From an uncultured bacterium (GTDB lineage: Bacteria > Hydrothermota > Tepidihabitantia > Tepidihabitantales > Tepidihabitantaceae), in the NCBI GenBank assembly GCA_937139435.1, contig CAKZPX010000272.1, positions 1 to 5,850 on the forward strand: a stretch of DNA of 5,850 nt, given 5' to 3'. Under the pieces are notes generated by a model. It was not told the DNA's origin, searched no databases, and saw nothing but the letters and a program-made list of their open reading frames with translations. This document shows positions 1 to 5,850 of this stretch, piece by piece; position 1 is the stretch's first letter; every line of letters begins with the position of its first letter. Made by a program: the position numbers and the translations under genes.

Positions 1-2254
1 ATTTGTTGAACCCGTAGCCGGCAAATTTCTCCAGGGTATCAAATATCATTGCGGCACGTTCCCGGGAGATACCGGTTGTTTTAACACAACCGGTTATGAA
101 TGTCTCCCGCTGACCAGCCATCTCGGCGGTCTTTTTCTTGCCCATCGCCTGACGGAGGATGTCTGCCTGACCCAGGGTATAACCGGCAAGCGCCTGTGCT
201 GCCTGCATCACCTGCTCCTGATAGATGATGATACCATAGGTGTCCTCACAGAAGGGTTTGAGAAGTTCATGCTCGTATGCCACTGGTGCCTGCCCTCTTT
301 TCCGGGCGATATAACTGGGGATAAGGTCAATCGGTCCAGGTCGGAAAAGGGCAATGAGGTCAATAATATCCTCCAGTTTTTCGGGCAGGGCGCGACGGCA
401 GAGGTCACGCATGCCCCGGCTTTCCAGTTGAAACACACCCACCGTCTCCCCGCTCTGAAGGAGTTCATAGGTGCGCCGGTCGTTAAACGTTATGCGCTCA
501 ACAGTAAATTCCGGGTTCTTTAACCGGATGAGCCTTTCGGCTTCATCAATCACCGTGAGGGTGCGCAGACCGAGGATATCCATTTTCAGGACACCGAGGT
601 CTTCCAGGGTGTACATATCGTACTGGGTGCAGGTTTCGCTGTCCGGTACCCGATAGAGAGGGATAAATTCTAATAGCGGGCGCGGGGTGATGACCACCGC
701 CGAGGCATGCACCGAGGGGTGACGGGAAAGTCCTTCCAGTTTTACCGCAATGTCCCAGAGTTCCTGATACACCGGTTGGGAGCGGATGAGAAAACCCAGT
801 TCCGGCACCTCTTTTATCGCCTGTTCCAGTTCCATGCCTGGTGGTATCTGTTTGGCAATCTGGTCAACATCAGGGATGGGGATTTCCAGCACCCGTCCTA
901 CATCACGGATTACCGCCCGGGACAGCATTTTGCCAAAGGTGATGATCTGGGCAACCGAGTCGTGTCCATAGGTTTTGCGGATGTATTCAATCACATCCTG
1001 GCGTCGGGAGTCGGCAAAGTCAATATCCACATCTGGCAGGGTGATGCGTTCGGTGTTGAGGAAGCGCTCAAACAGGAGTCCGTATTTCAGGGGGTCAATG
1101 TCGGTTACACCCAGACAGTAAAGCACCAGCGAGCCCCCGGCTGAACCCCGTCCTGGACCAACTGGAATACCGGAACGCCGGGCGAACTGGACGATGTCCC
1201 GGACGATGAGGAAGTAGCCAGCAAACCCCATATCCTGAATAACCTTCAGTTCGTACTCCAGCCGTGTCTGCACCTTTTTTGTTACCGGCTGATAGCGTTC
1301 CTGCATGCCGGCGCGGGCAAGGTACGCCAGATATTCAAACTCGTCGGGGAATCCTGCCGGCGGTTTACAGGAGGGCAGGTGGAATCGGCGATGGGTCAGG
1401 TCAATGATGAGATTACAGCGGTCCGCCACCTCGCGGGTGCGGCGGACCGCATCGGGCAGGTCAGAAAAAATTTTTTCCATCTCCTGCGGCGAGCGGAAGT
1501 AAAACCCGCTGCCGGAGAGGCGGAGTCGTTCCCGGTCACGCAGGCGTTTACCGGTCTGGATGCAGATGAGCGCATCCTGGGCACGGACGTCTTCCGGCAG
1601 GATGTAATGGCAGTCGTTGGTGGCAACAATGGGTATGTCAAGGGCGCGACTGAGTTCAATCACCCCGGGGATGATTTTCTCCTGTTCGGGCAGACCGGTG
1701 CGCATCACCTCCAGGTAGAAGTTTTCTGGTCCGAGTATTTCCTGATAGGTGGCGGCGGCGCGCATCGCCGCATCCGGGTCTTCACGAAGGAGAAACCAGT
1801 TGACCTCGCCCTTGAGACAGCCAGAAAGACCGATAAGACCATGGCGGTACTTTGCCAGCAGTTCCTTGTCAATGCGCGGTTTGTAGTAAAACCCTTCCAG
1901 ATAGGCCAGAGAGACCAGTTTGATCAGGTTGTAGTAGCCGGTTTCGTTCTGGCAGAGCAGTGTAAGGTGAAAACTTGCCTCCGGAATAGCAGATGATATT
2001 TCCCGATCGTGACGGCTCTGAGGTGCAATATAGACCTCAGCACCTATAATCGGTTTGATTCCTGCTTGCTGGGCAGTTTTATAAAATTTAATGGCACCGA
2101 ACATGTTGCCGTGGTCGGTGAGTGCCAGTGCCGGCATACCAAACTCTTTTGCCCGGTTGACCATGTCAGTAAAACGGGATGCACCATCAAGCAGGCTGAA
2201 CTCGGAGTGGTTATGGAGATGGACGAAATCTACCTTTTTCCTCGTTTCGGGCAT
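1..2254 (-). CDS. dnaE: DNA polymerase III alpha subunit, N-terminal 751 codons (3' end outside window)
   Basis: This is the catalytic subunit of the replicative DNA polymerase III holoenzyme. Reading the minus strand from ATG at 2254 gives one unbroken frame to the window edge. The PHP domain comes first (about residues 8-290): HLHNHSEFSLLDG at 12-24, LTDHGN at 45-50, GAEVYIA at 71-77, SGCLKGE at 144-150 and NDCHY at 213-217. The polymerase core follows, with GPGRGSAGG in the palm and catalytic LPDVDIDF, whose D408 and D410 match E. coli D401 and D403; D559 in KMDILGL matches D555. Later come ALFRPGPIDLIP and GIIIYQEQVM, and the frame leaves the window just after FAGYGFNK. About 400 residues are therefore missing only because of the window edge: the rest of the fingers, the beta-clamp-binding region, the OB fold and the C-terminal domain. 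The length and lack of an N-terminal exonuclease insertion fit DnaE rather than PolC. ATG 2254 is chosen because FVHLHNH starts at the usual distance and a strong promoter ends 7 nt upstream. No Shine-Dalgarno sequence is visible. Confidence 0.97.
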   Translation of the reverse strand, partial: MPETRKKVDFVHLHNHSEFSLLDGASRFTDMVNRAKEFGMPALALTDHGNMFGAIKFYKTAQQAGIKPIIGAEVYIAPQSRHDREISSAIPEASFHLTLLCQNETGYYNLIKLVSLAYLEGFYYKPRIDKELLAKYRHGLIGLSGCLKGEVNWFLLREDPDAAMRAAATYQEILGPENFYLEVMRTGLPEQEKIIPGVIELSRALDIPIVATNDCHYILPEDVRAQDALICIQTGKRLRDRERLRLSGSGFYFRSPQEMEKIFSDLPDAVRRTREVADRCNLIIDLTHRRFHLPSCKPPAGFPDEFEYLAYLARAGMQERYQPVTKKVQTRLEYELKVIQDMGFAGYFLIVRDIVQFARRSGIPVGPGRGSAGGSLVLYCLGVTDIDPLKYGLLFERFLNTERITLPDVDIDFADSRRQDVIEYIRKTYGHDSVAQIITFGKMLSRAVIRDVGRVLEIPIPDVDQIAKQIPPGMELEQAIKEVPELGFLIRSQPVYQELWDIAVKLEGLSRHPSVHASAVVITPRPLLEFIPLYRVPDSETCTQYDMYTLEDLGVLKMDILGLRTLTVIDEAERLIRLKNPEFTVERITFNDRRTYELLQSGETVGVFQLESRGMRDLCRRALPEKLEDIIDLIALFRPGPIDLIPSYIARKRGQAPVAYEHELLKPFCEDTYGIIIYQEQVMQAAQALAGYTLGQADILRQAMGKKKTAEMAGQRETFITGCVKTTGISRERAAMIFDTLEKFAGYGFNK

Positions 2255-2261
2255 CAGGATT

Positions 2262-2289
2262 GTTATAGCATGGTTCTGATGTATGTCAA
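2262..2289 (-). promoter_or_regulatory. Sigma-70-type promoter of dnaE, predicted leaderless
   Basis: On the minus strand a perfect -35 box TTGACA (2289-2284) is followed by a 16-base spacer and a -10 box TATAAC (2267-2262), five of six matches to TATAAT. Only 7 bases separate the -10 box from the dnaE ATG at 2254. The expected transcription start, about seven bases past the -10 box, falls at 2255 or 2254, so the mRNA would begin at or one base before the start codon. Consistent with this, the bases before the ATG (ATAACAATCCTG) hold no Shine-Dalgarno-like purine run. The boxes are seen directly; the start site is inferred. Confidence 0.72.
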
Positions 2290-2473
2290 ATCTGTCGCTA
2301 TAATGAACGTATGGGAGAGTAATCCATCGCTGGTACACATCCTTCTAATAAGTTAGAGCCGGCAAATCGCTCAAAGTAACGCTGAGGATGTTAATGGAAG
2401 AGGGAAATTGCTGAATAACTTATTTAATTACCAACAGTTAAATAATCTTAATTTTCAATGATTGCCCGGCGGG

Positions 2474-2483
2474 GGGTATACCC
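2474..2483. repeat. Perfect 10-base palindrome GGGTATACCC
   Basis: The sequence GGGTATACCC reads the same on both strands and sits at the left of the GC-rich block in the dnaE-polA intergenic region. A perfect dyad with a TATA centre is the shape expected of a dimeric repressor site, but it is also short enough to arise by chance in GC-rich DNA, and it lies about 100 bases from the nearest predicted promoter. No regulator is identified. Confidence 0.4.
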
Positions 2484-2513
2484 GGGGTTGCCCGGGGTGT
2501 TATTTCCGGGTTG
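2481..2513. repeat. Short tandem repeats of CCCGGGGT type
   Basis: CCCGGGGTTG (2481-2490) is followed directly by CCCGGGGTGT (2491-2500), sharing the first eight bases, and a decayed third copy, CCGGGTTG, appears at 2506-2513. Each core, CCCGGG, is itself self-complementary, so local hairpins between copies are possible. In addition TGCCCGGC (2463-2470) is the inverse complement of GCCGGGCA (2548-2555), an 8-base inverted repeat with a 77-base loop. The copies are visible; any function is unknown. Confidence 0.45.
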
Positions 2514-2582
2514 ACGGCAGGTCTGTTAATCTCGCTGATGATGGTTTGCCGGGCAGCAGGGAATGTCAGCCTGTGCTGGTGC

Positions 2583-2610
2583 TTGACCGAATAATGGCAG
2601 GAGGTATACT
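2583..2610 (+). promoter_or_regulatory. Sigma-70-type promoter of polA, abutting the start codon
   Basis: The -35 box TTGACC (2583-2588, five of six) is separated by 16 bases from the -10 box TATACT (2605-2610, five of six). Eight bases then lead to the polA GTG at 2619, so transcription should start at about 2617 and give a leader of 0-3 bases. The spacing is nearly the same as at the dnaE promoter. This would leave the AGGAGGT at 2599-2605 outside the transcript, so the promoter and that ribosome binding site are competing readings. The promoter would serve polA and the downstream epimerase gene. Confidence 0.6.
2599..2605 (+). promoter_or_regulatory. AGGAGGT, Shine-Dalgarno-like sequence at unusual distance from polA
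   Basis: AGGAGGT is a perfect match to the anti-Shine-Dalgarno sequence but ends 13 bases before the GTG start, well beyond the common 5-9 base spacing, and no closer in-frame start exists. It overlaps the first base of the predicted -10 box. Either it is a working but distant ribosome binding site served by an unseen upstream promoter, or it is a chance purine run inside a promoter spacer. Confidence 0.4.
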
Positions 2611-2618
2611 GGGAAGTC

Positions 2619-5123
2619 GTGAAACGGCTGGTGATTATTGACGGGCATTCGGTAGTTTACCGGAGTTTTTTTGCCTTTATCAGAAACCCGTTAAGGAACT
2701 CCCGAGGTGAGAACACATCAGCAGCATTCGGGTTTGCCAGCACCTTTCGGAAGGTGATGGCTGAGTTAAAGCCGGACCTGTGTGCGGTAGTTTTTGATGC
2801 GCCGGGTAAGACCTTTCGGGAGGAGCGGTTTGCCGAGTACAAGGCGCAGCGACCAAAGGCGCCGGAGGAGTTGACCGCAGCGCTGCCGGTGGTCAAGGCG
2901 ATGGTCAGGGCATGGGGGGTAAAGGTTTTTGAGGTGCCGGGTGTAGAGGCGGATGATGTGATTGGCACCATGGTCCGGTTTGGGCAGGAACAGGGTCTGG
3001 AGGTGATAGTTGTCAGTTCGGATAAGGATGTGTTGCAACTGGTGGGTGAGCGGGTGCTGGTTTATGACCCCTGGAGAGAGCGGTTCTATGATGCCAACGG
3101 AGTAAAAGAGAAACTGGGTGTGGAGCCGGAAAAGGTGCCGGATTTTATCGCCCTTGCCGGTGATGCGGTTGATAATGTGCCGGGTGTGCCCGGGATCGGA
3201 CCAAAAAGGGCGCAGGAGATTCTTTTGAAATACGGGAGTCTAAAAGCAGCGCTGCAGAGCGATGGACGGCTGCAGGGTAATCGCGAGTTAGTTGAGATGT
3301 GCCGGGAACTGGCGTTAATCAGAACCGATGCACCGGTAGTGGTGGAGATTGAAGATTTAAAACCGGGGACACCGGACCGGACAAAATTGATGGAGCTCTA
3401 TCGTAATCTGGAGTTCCATTCGCTTTTGCGGGAACTTGCCGGTGAAAAGCAGGCTGGTGCTGTGGTATCAGGTGATTTGGAGGTTCTTGACATTTCTTCC
3501 GGTTTAAAGGATGAGTTACTGAAGAGTAAGGTGCTCGGTTTTGCCTATGAGCAGGGAAGAGCCGGTTTTCTGGCGCTAAAGGATGGGCGGGTTGTAAGGT
3601 TACCGGTGAGCGAACCCGGAGTGATCGCTGAGGTGCTTTTGTCATCGGGGTTGAAACTGGTAGGCTGGGAAATGAAGGAGACGGTTAAAAGGCTGGGTTG
3701 GGATGGGTTAAAGACCGATTGCGCTCTTTTTGATGTCGGGGTTGGTGCGTGGCTGGTTGACCCGAACCGGAAGCGTTTTGAGATTGAGGATGTCACCGCC
3801 CAGGTGCTGGACGAGGCGCGCACCGCTGGTTCGGCACCGGAAAGGGCGGGTCTGGCGTTGCGGGTCTATCAGTCGCTTTTGCCGATGTTGCAGGCAACCG
3901 GGCTGGTTGTGGTTGCTGAGGAACTGGAGATGCCGTTAATTCCGGTGCTTGCCCGGATGGAGAGTCGTGGTGTGAAGGTGGATGTCGGGTTTCTTTCCCA
4001 ACTGGAGGCGGAGTTGCGTCAGGAGCGAACACAGGTGCAGGAGCGGATTTATCAGTTTGCCGGCGTGGTGTTTAACATTGGTTCACCTCGGCAACTGGCG
4101 GATGTGCTTTTTGTCCGGCTGGGTCTGCCCCGGGGCAGACGCACCAAGACCGGTTACTCGACCAGTTCCGATGTGTTGAGTGAACTGGTTGACAGCCATC
4201 CGATTGTTGCTGAGGTGTTGCGGTATCGGGAACTGGATAAATTGATCAATACCTATCTGGCGCCGTTAAAGGATATTGCCGACAAAAAGAGTCAGCGAAT
4301 CTACACCCGTTTTAATCAAACCGGAACAAGTACCGGCAGGCTGTCCAGTTCCGAGCCCAACCTGCAGAATCTGCCGGTTCGGGGGGAACTGGGCAGGAAG
4401 GTGCGGCAGGCAATTGTTGCGGATGAGGGGATGGTGTTAATCTCGGCGGACTATTCCCAGATTGAGTTGCGGATACTGGCGCACTTTACCGATGATGAGG
4501 GTTTGATTGCGATGTTTAAAGAGGAAAAGGATGTTCATGCCGCAACCGCAGCAGCGATTCTGAATATACCGCTGTTAGCGGTAAAGGAGGAGCATCGTCG
4601 GCTCGCCAAGATGGTTAACTACGGATTGATTTACGGCATGGGTGATTGGGGGCTTTCTTCCCGGATGGACATACCGGTTGAGGAGGCGCGGGCGTTTATG
4701 GACGAGTATTACCGGCGCTTTCCGGGTGTGGCACGGTGGCGGGAAAAGGCAACCGAGGAGGCGAAGAAAAACGGATTTGTGCGAACAATTGCGGGCAGGA
4801 TTAGACCGGTGCCCGGTATCGCCAGTTCCAACCGGCAGGTGGCGGATGTGGCACTGCGCGCGGCATTGAATGCACCGATGCAGGGTTCAGCAGCGGACAT
4901 TATGAAAATGGCGATGATCAGGGTTGATGAGCAACTGGCAAGAAGAGGTTTTCAGGGCGGGATTGTTTTACAGATTCACGATGAACTTCTGTTAGAGGTA
5001 GAGGAAAAACGGGCAGATGAGGCAAAGGAGATTGTCCGCACCGAGATGGAGAACGCCTGGCGGTTAAAGGTGCCTCTGGTGGTAGAGATCGGTGTCGGCA
5101 AGAACTGGGACAAGGCACATTAA
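2619..5123 (+). CDS. polA: DNA polymerase I, 834 aa, with 5' nuclease and inactive 3'-5' exonuclease domain
   Basis: PolA removes RNA primers with its 5' nuclease and fills the gaps during Okazaki fragment maturation and excision repair. The GTG start gives the classic opening MKRLVIIDGH. The 5' nuclease domain (about 1-280) shows D8, D60 in VFDAPG, EADD at 110-113, SSDKD at 133-137, and the helix-three-turn-helix with D182 and D185 in GDAVDNVPG. Residues about 286-420 occupy the place of the proofreading exonuclease but lack its DxE and later metal ligands, so it should not proofread. The polymerase domain (about 435-834) has TGRLSS (R574), motif A DYSQIELR (D611), motif B R660-Y672 with K664, and motif C QIHDE (D788, E789). 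A constant offset of 94 to E. coli numbering runs from R668 to D882, aligning Y668 with Phe762. The length resembles Taq polymerase (832) more than E. coli PolA (928). The epimerase gene follows after one base. Confidence 0.98.
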   Translation: MKRLVIIDGHSVVYRSFFAFIRNPLRNSRGENTSAAFGFASTFRKVMAELKPDLCAVVFDAPGKTFREERFAEYKAQRPKAPEELTAALPVVKAMVRAWGVKVFEVPGVEADDVIGTMVRFGQEQGLEVIVVSSDKDVLQLVGERVLVYDPWRERFYDANGVKEKLGVEPEKVPDFIALAGDAVDNVPGVPGIGPKRAQEILLKYGSLKAALQSDGRLQGNRELVEMCRELALIRTDAPVVVEIEDLKPGTPDRTKLMELYRNLEFHSLLRELAGEKQAGAVVSGDLEVLDISSGLKDELLKSKVLGFAYEQGRAGFLALKDGRVVRLPVSEPGVIAEVLLSSGLKLVGWEMKETVKRLGWDGLKTDCALFDVGVGAWLVDPNRKRFEIEDVTAQVLDEARTAGSAPERAGLALRVYQSLLPMLQATGLVVVAEELEMPLIPVLARMESRGVKVDVGFLSQLEAELRQERTQVQERIYQFAGVVFNIGSPRQLADVLFVRLGLPRGRRTKTGYSTSSDVLSELVDSHPIVAEVLRYRELDKLINTYLAPLKDIADKKSQRIYTRFNQTGTSTGRLSSSEPNLQNLPVRGELGRKVRQAIVADEGMVLISADYSQIELRILAHFTDDEGLIAMFKEEKDVHAATAAAILNIPLLAVKEEHRRLAKMVNYGLIYGMGDWGLSSRMDIPVEEARAFMDEYYRRFPGVARWREKATEEAKKNGFVRTIAGRIRPVPGIASSNRQVADVALRAALNAPMQGSAADIMKMAMIRVDEQLARRGFQGGIVLQIHDELLLEVEEKRADEAKEIVRTEMENAWRLKVPLVVEIGVGKNWDKAH
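5112..5115 (+). promoter_or_regulatory. Weak ribosome binding site for the epimerase gene
   Basis: AAGG inside the last codons of polA lies 9 bases before the GTG at 5125. It is a weak match. Because the polA stop ends only one base before the GTG, translation is probably helped by ribosomes finishing polA (translational coupling). Confidence 0.35.
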
Positions 5124-5124
5124 T

Positions 5125-5850
5125 GTGAAAAAAAGCAAGGTTATTTTTATCTTTGGCACCCGACCCGAGGCGATTAAACTGGTACCGGTGATTCAGGAGT
5201 TAAAAAAGGACAGGAAGCGGTTCAAGGTCGGTGTGGTGGTTACCGCCCAGCATCGGGAACTCCTTGACCAGGTATTAAGAATTTTTTCCATCAAGCCTGA
5301 TTATGACCTCGGGGTTATGCAGGAAAATCAACCTTTGAGCGCTGTTCTGGTCCGGTCATTAACCGCACTGGAGGCGATATTAAAAAAGGAACGACCCGAT
5401 ATAGTGGTGGTGCAGGGTGACGCGACCAGCGCCCTTGCTGGTGCCCTGGCAGCCTATTATCAGAAGATAGCAATTGCCCATGTTGAAGCCGGGTTGCGGA
5501 CAAAGGACAAATATGCACCATGGCCAGAAGAGGTAAATCGCCGTTTCATCTCGGTTCTTGCTGACCACCACTTTGCGCCCACCCGGTGGGCAAGGGCAAA
5601 TCTGTTAAAGGAAGGTATTGACCGGAGAACTGTTTATGTCACCGGCAATACGGTGGTAGACGCCCTTCTTTTTATCCGGCGTCAGGGGACAGGGCGACCG
5701 GTGCCGATTTTATCCCGGTGCAGCCCGGAAAGAAGGCTCTTGCTTTTAACCCTGCATCGCCGGGAGAGTTTTGGCGCGATTTTAGAAGGAATCTGTGACG
5801 GGATTAAGATGATAGTGGACCATTTTCCTGATGTTGAAGTGGTTTATCCG
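5125..5850 (+). CDS. wecB: UDP-N-acetylglucosamine 2-epimerase, non-hydrolysing type, N-terminal 242 residues (3' end outside window)
   Basis: This cytoplasmic enzyme interconverts UDP-GlcNAc and UDP-ManNAc, supplying ManNAc or ManNAcA for surface polysaccharides, enterobacterial common antigen-like polymers or teichoic-acid linkage units. The frame starts at GTG 5125 and stays open to the window end, giving 242 of roughly 370-380 residues. Family signatures are clear: FGTRPEAIK at 10-18, QGDATS with D99, HVEAGLRT with E121, WPEEVNRR with E135, TGNTVVDALL at 173-182 and HRRESFG with H211; these correspond to the E. coli WecB active-site residues D95, E117, E131 and H213. GDATS replaces the usual GDTTS, a mild change. 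The first Rossmann domain is complete and the second is cut by the edge. The apparent ATG one frame over (5123) meets TGA at once, so GTG is the start. The polA stop lies one base upstream, so the two genes are probably cotranscribed. Whether the true role is WecB or MnaA depends on genes outside the window. Confidence 0.93.
   Translation, partial: MKKSKVIFIFGTRPEAIKLVPVIQELKKDRKRFKVGVVVTAQHRELLDQVLRIFSIKPDYDLGVMQENQPLSAVLVRSLTALEAILKKERPDIVVVQGDATSALAGALAAYYQKIAIAHVEAGLRTKDKYAPWPEEVNRRFISVLADHHFAPTRWARANLLKEGIDRRTVYVTGNTVVDALLFIRRQGTGRPVPILSRCSPERRLLLLTLHRRESFGAILEGICDGIKMIVDHFPDVEVVYP

Larger units (their letters stand above)
2255..2618. other. 364-base divergent intergenic region between dnaE and polA
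   Basis: This gap has no convincing gene on either strand. It holds one promoter at each end, firing outwards. The middle changes composition sharply: 2411-2460 is only 20% G+C (10 of 50 bases), while 2461-2510 is 68% G+C (34 of 50) and contains a palindrome and short repeats. Since both flanking genes read outwards, no terminator is expected and none is seen. The mixed AT-rich and GC-rich centre could hold regulator sites controlling one or both polymerase genes, but I recognise no known operator; this is inference. Confidence 0.8.

Noticed and set aside
1465..1476. A6T6 palindromic tract within dnaE as a curvature element or assembly frameshift
   Set aside because: The dnaE frame continues cleanly through it (MEKIFSD), so there is no error, and a single A6T6 tract inside a coding region is not evidence of a regulatory role.
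1379..1996. A 205-codon open frame on the plus strand, and other long plus-strand frames across 269-2356
   Set aside because: They lie wholly opposite the unbroken dnaE frame, show no recognisable family motifs and are the expected antisense frames of a codon-biased gene.
2255..2338. Possible N-terminal extension of DnaE from GTG 2338 on the minus strand (28 extra residues)
   Set aside because: The frame is open there, but the extension does not resemble DnaE, which normally starts just before the FVHLHxH motif, and it would contain the strong promoter boxes.
2511..2540. TTGACG at 2511-2516 as a second polA -35 box
   Set aside because: No acceptable -10 box lies 15-19 bases downstream (best is a TGATGA-like sequence).
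2538..2594. Small 18-codon frame starting ATG ATG on the plus strand upstream of polA
   Set aside because: It is very short and cysteine- and tryptophan-rich, has no ribosome binding site, and lies upstream of the predicted transcription start. A leader peptide is possible only if an upstream promoter exists.
5123..5134. ATG overlapping the polA stop, followed by TGA and a run of seven A bases, as a frameshift or recoding site
   Set aside because: The plain GTG start at 5125 gives an intact WecB N-terminus of normal length, so no recoding is needed.
1..5850. Search for CRISPR arrays, tRNA or rRNA genes, insertion sequence ends, riboswitches or terminators
   Set aside because: No regularly spaced repeats, cloverleaf-like segments, transposase frames or hairpin plus T-run structures were seen; almost all the window is accounted for by three housekeeping genes.

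Overview
This window carries three protein genes around a divergent promoter region and looks like an ordinary bacterial chromosome segment dominated by DNA replication and repair. On the minus strand, running off the left edge, is the N-terminal 751 codons of dnaE (DNA polymerase III alpha subunit). Facing away from it on the plus strand is a complete polA (DNA polymerase I, 834 aa). One base after the polA stop begins a UDP-N-acetylglucosamine 2-epimerase gene (wecB type) that runs off the right edge. I saw no RNA genes, mobile elements, CRISPR arrays or terminators, and no undescribed system that the sequence would support.

Layout: 1-2254 dnaE (minus, 3' end outside the window); 2255-2618 intergenic, with a near-consensus sigma-70-type promoter pointing each way and, between them, a 50-base AT-rich block abutting a GC-rich block with a short palindrome and repeats; 2619-5123 polA (plus); 5125-5850 wecB (plus, partial). 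The two polymerases are the replicative enzyme and the gap-filling/repair enzyme. The epimerase makes UDP-ManNAc for surface polysaccharide and shares only transcription, not function, with polA.

Points of interest: (i) the dnaE promoter lies so close to the ATG that its mRNA should be leaderless, and the polA promoter has the same geometry, although there it overlaps a perfect Shine-Dalgarno sequence 13 nt from the GTG; (ii) PolA has tyrosine where E. coli PolA has Phe762, a residue that governs discrimination against dideoxynucleotides, and its proofreading domain has lost its metal ligands; (iii) the DnaE PHP domain keeps what looks like a full set of metal ligands, so proofreading may sit in DnaE itself.

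Organism: a bacterium of moderate G+C content, with many CCGG-containing codons and GTG starts on two of three genes. Exonuclease-dead PolA plus intact-PHP DnaE is known from Thermus and other lineages. I cannot assign a phylum from these genes by eye; an uncultured deep-branching candidate phylum (for example a WOR-3-like lineage) is only a guess from codon style.
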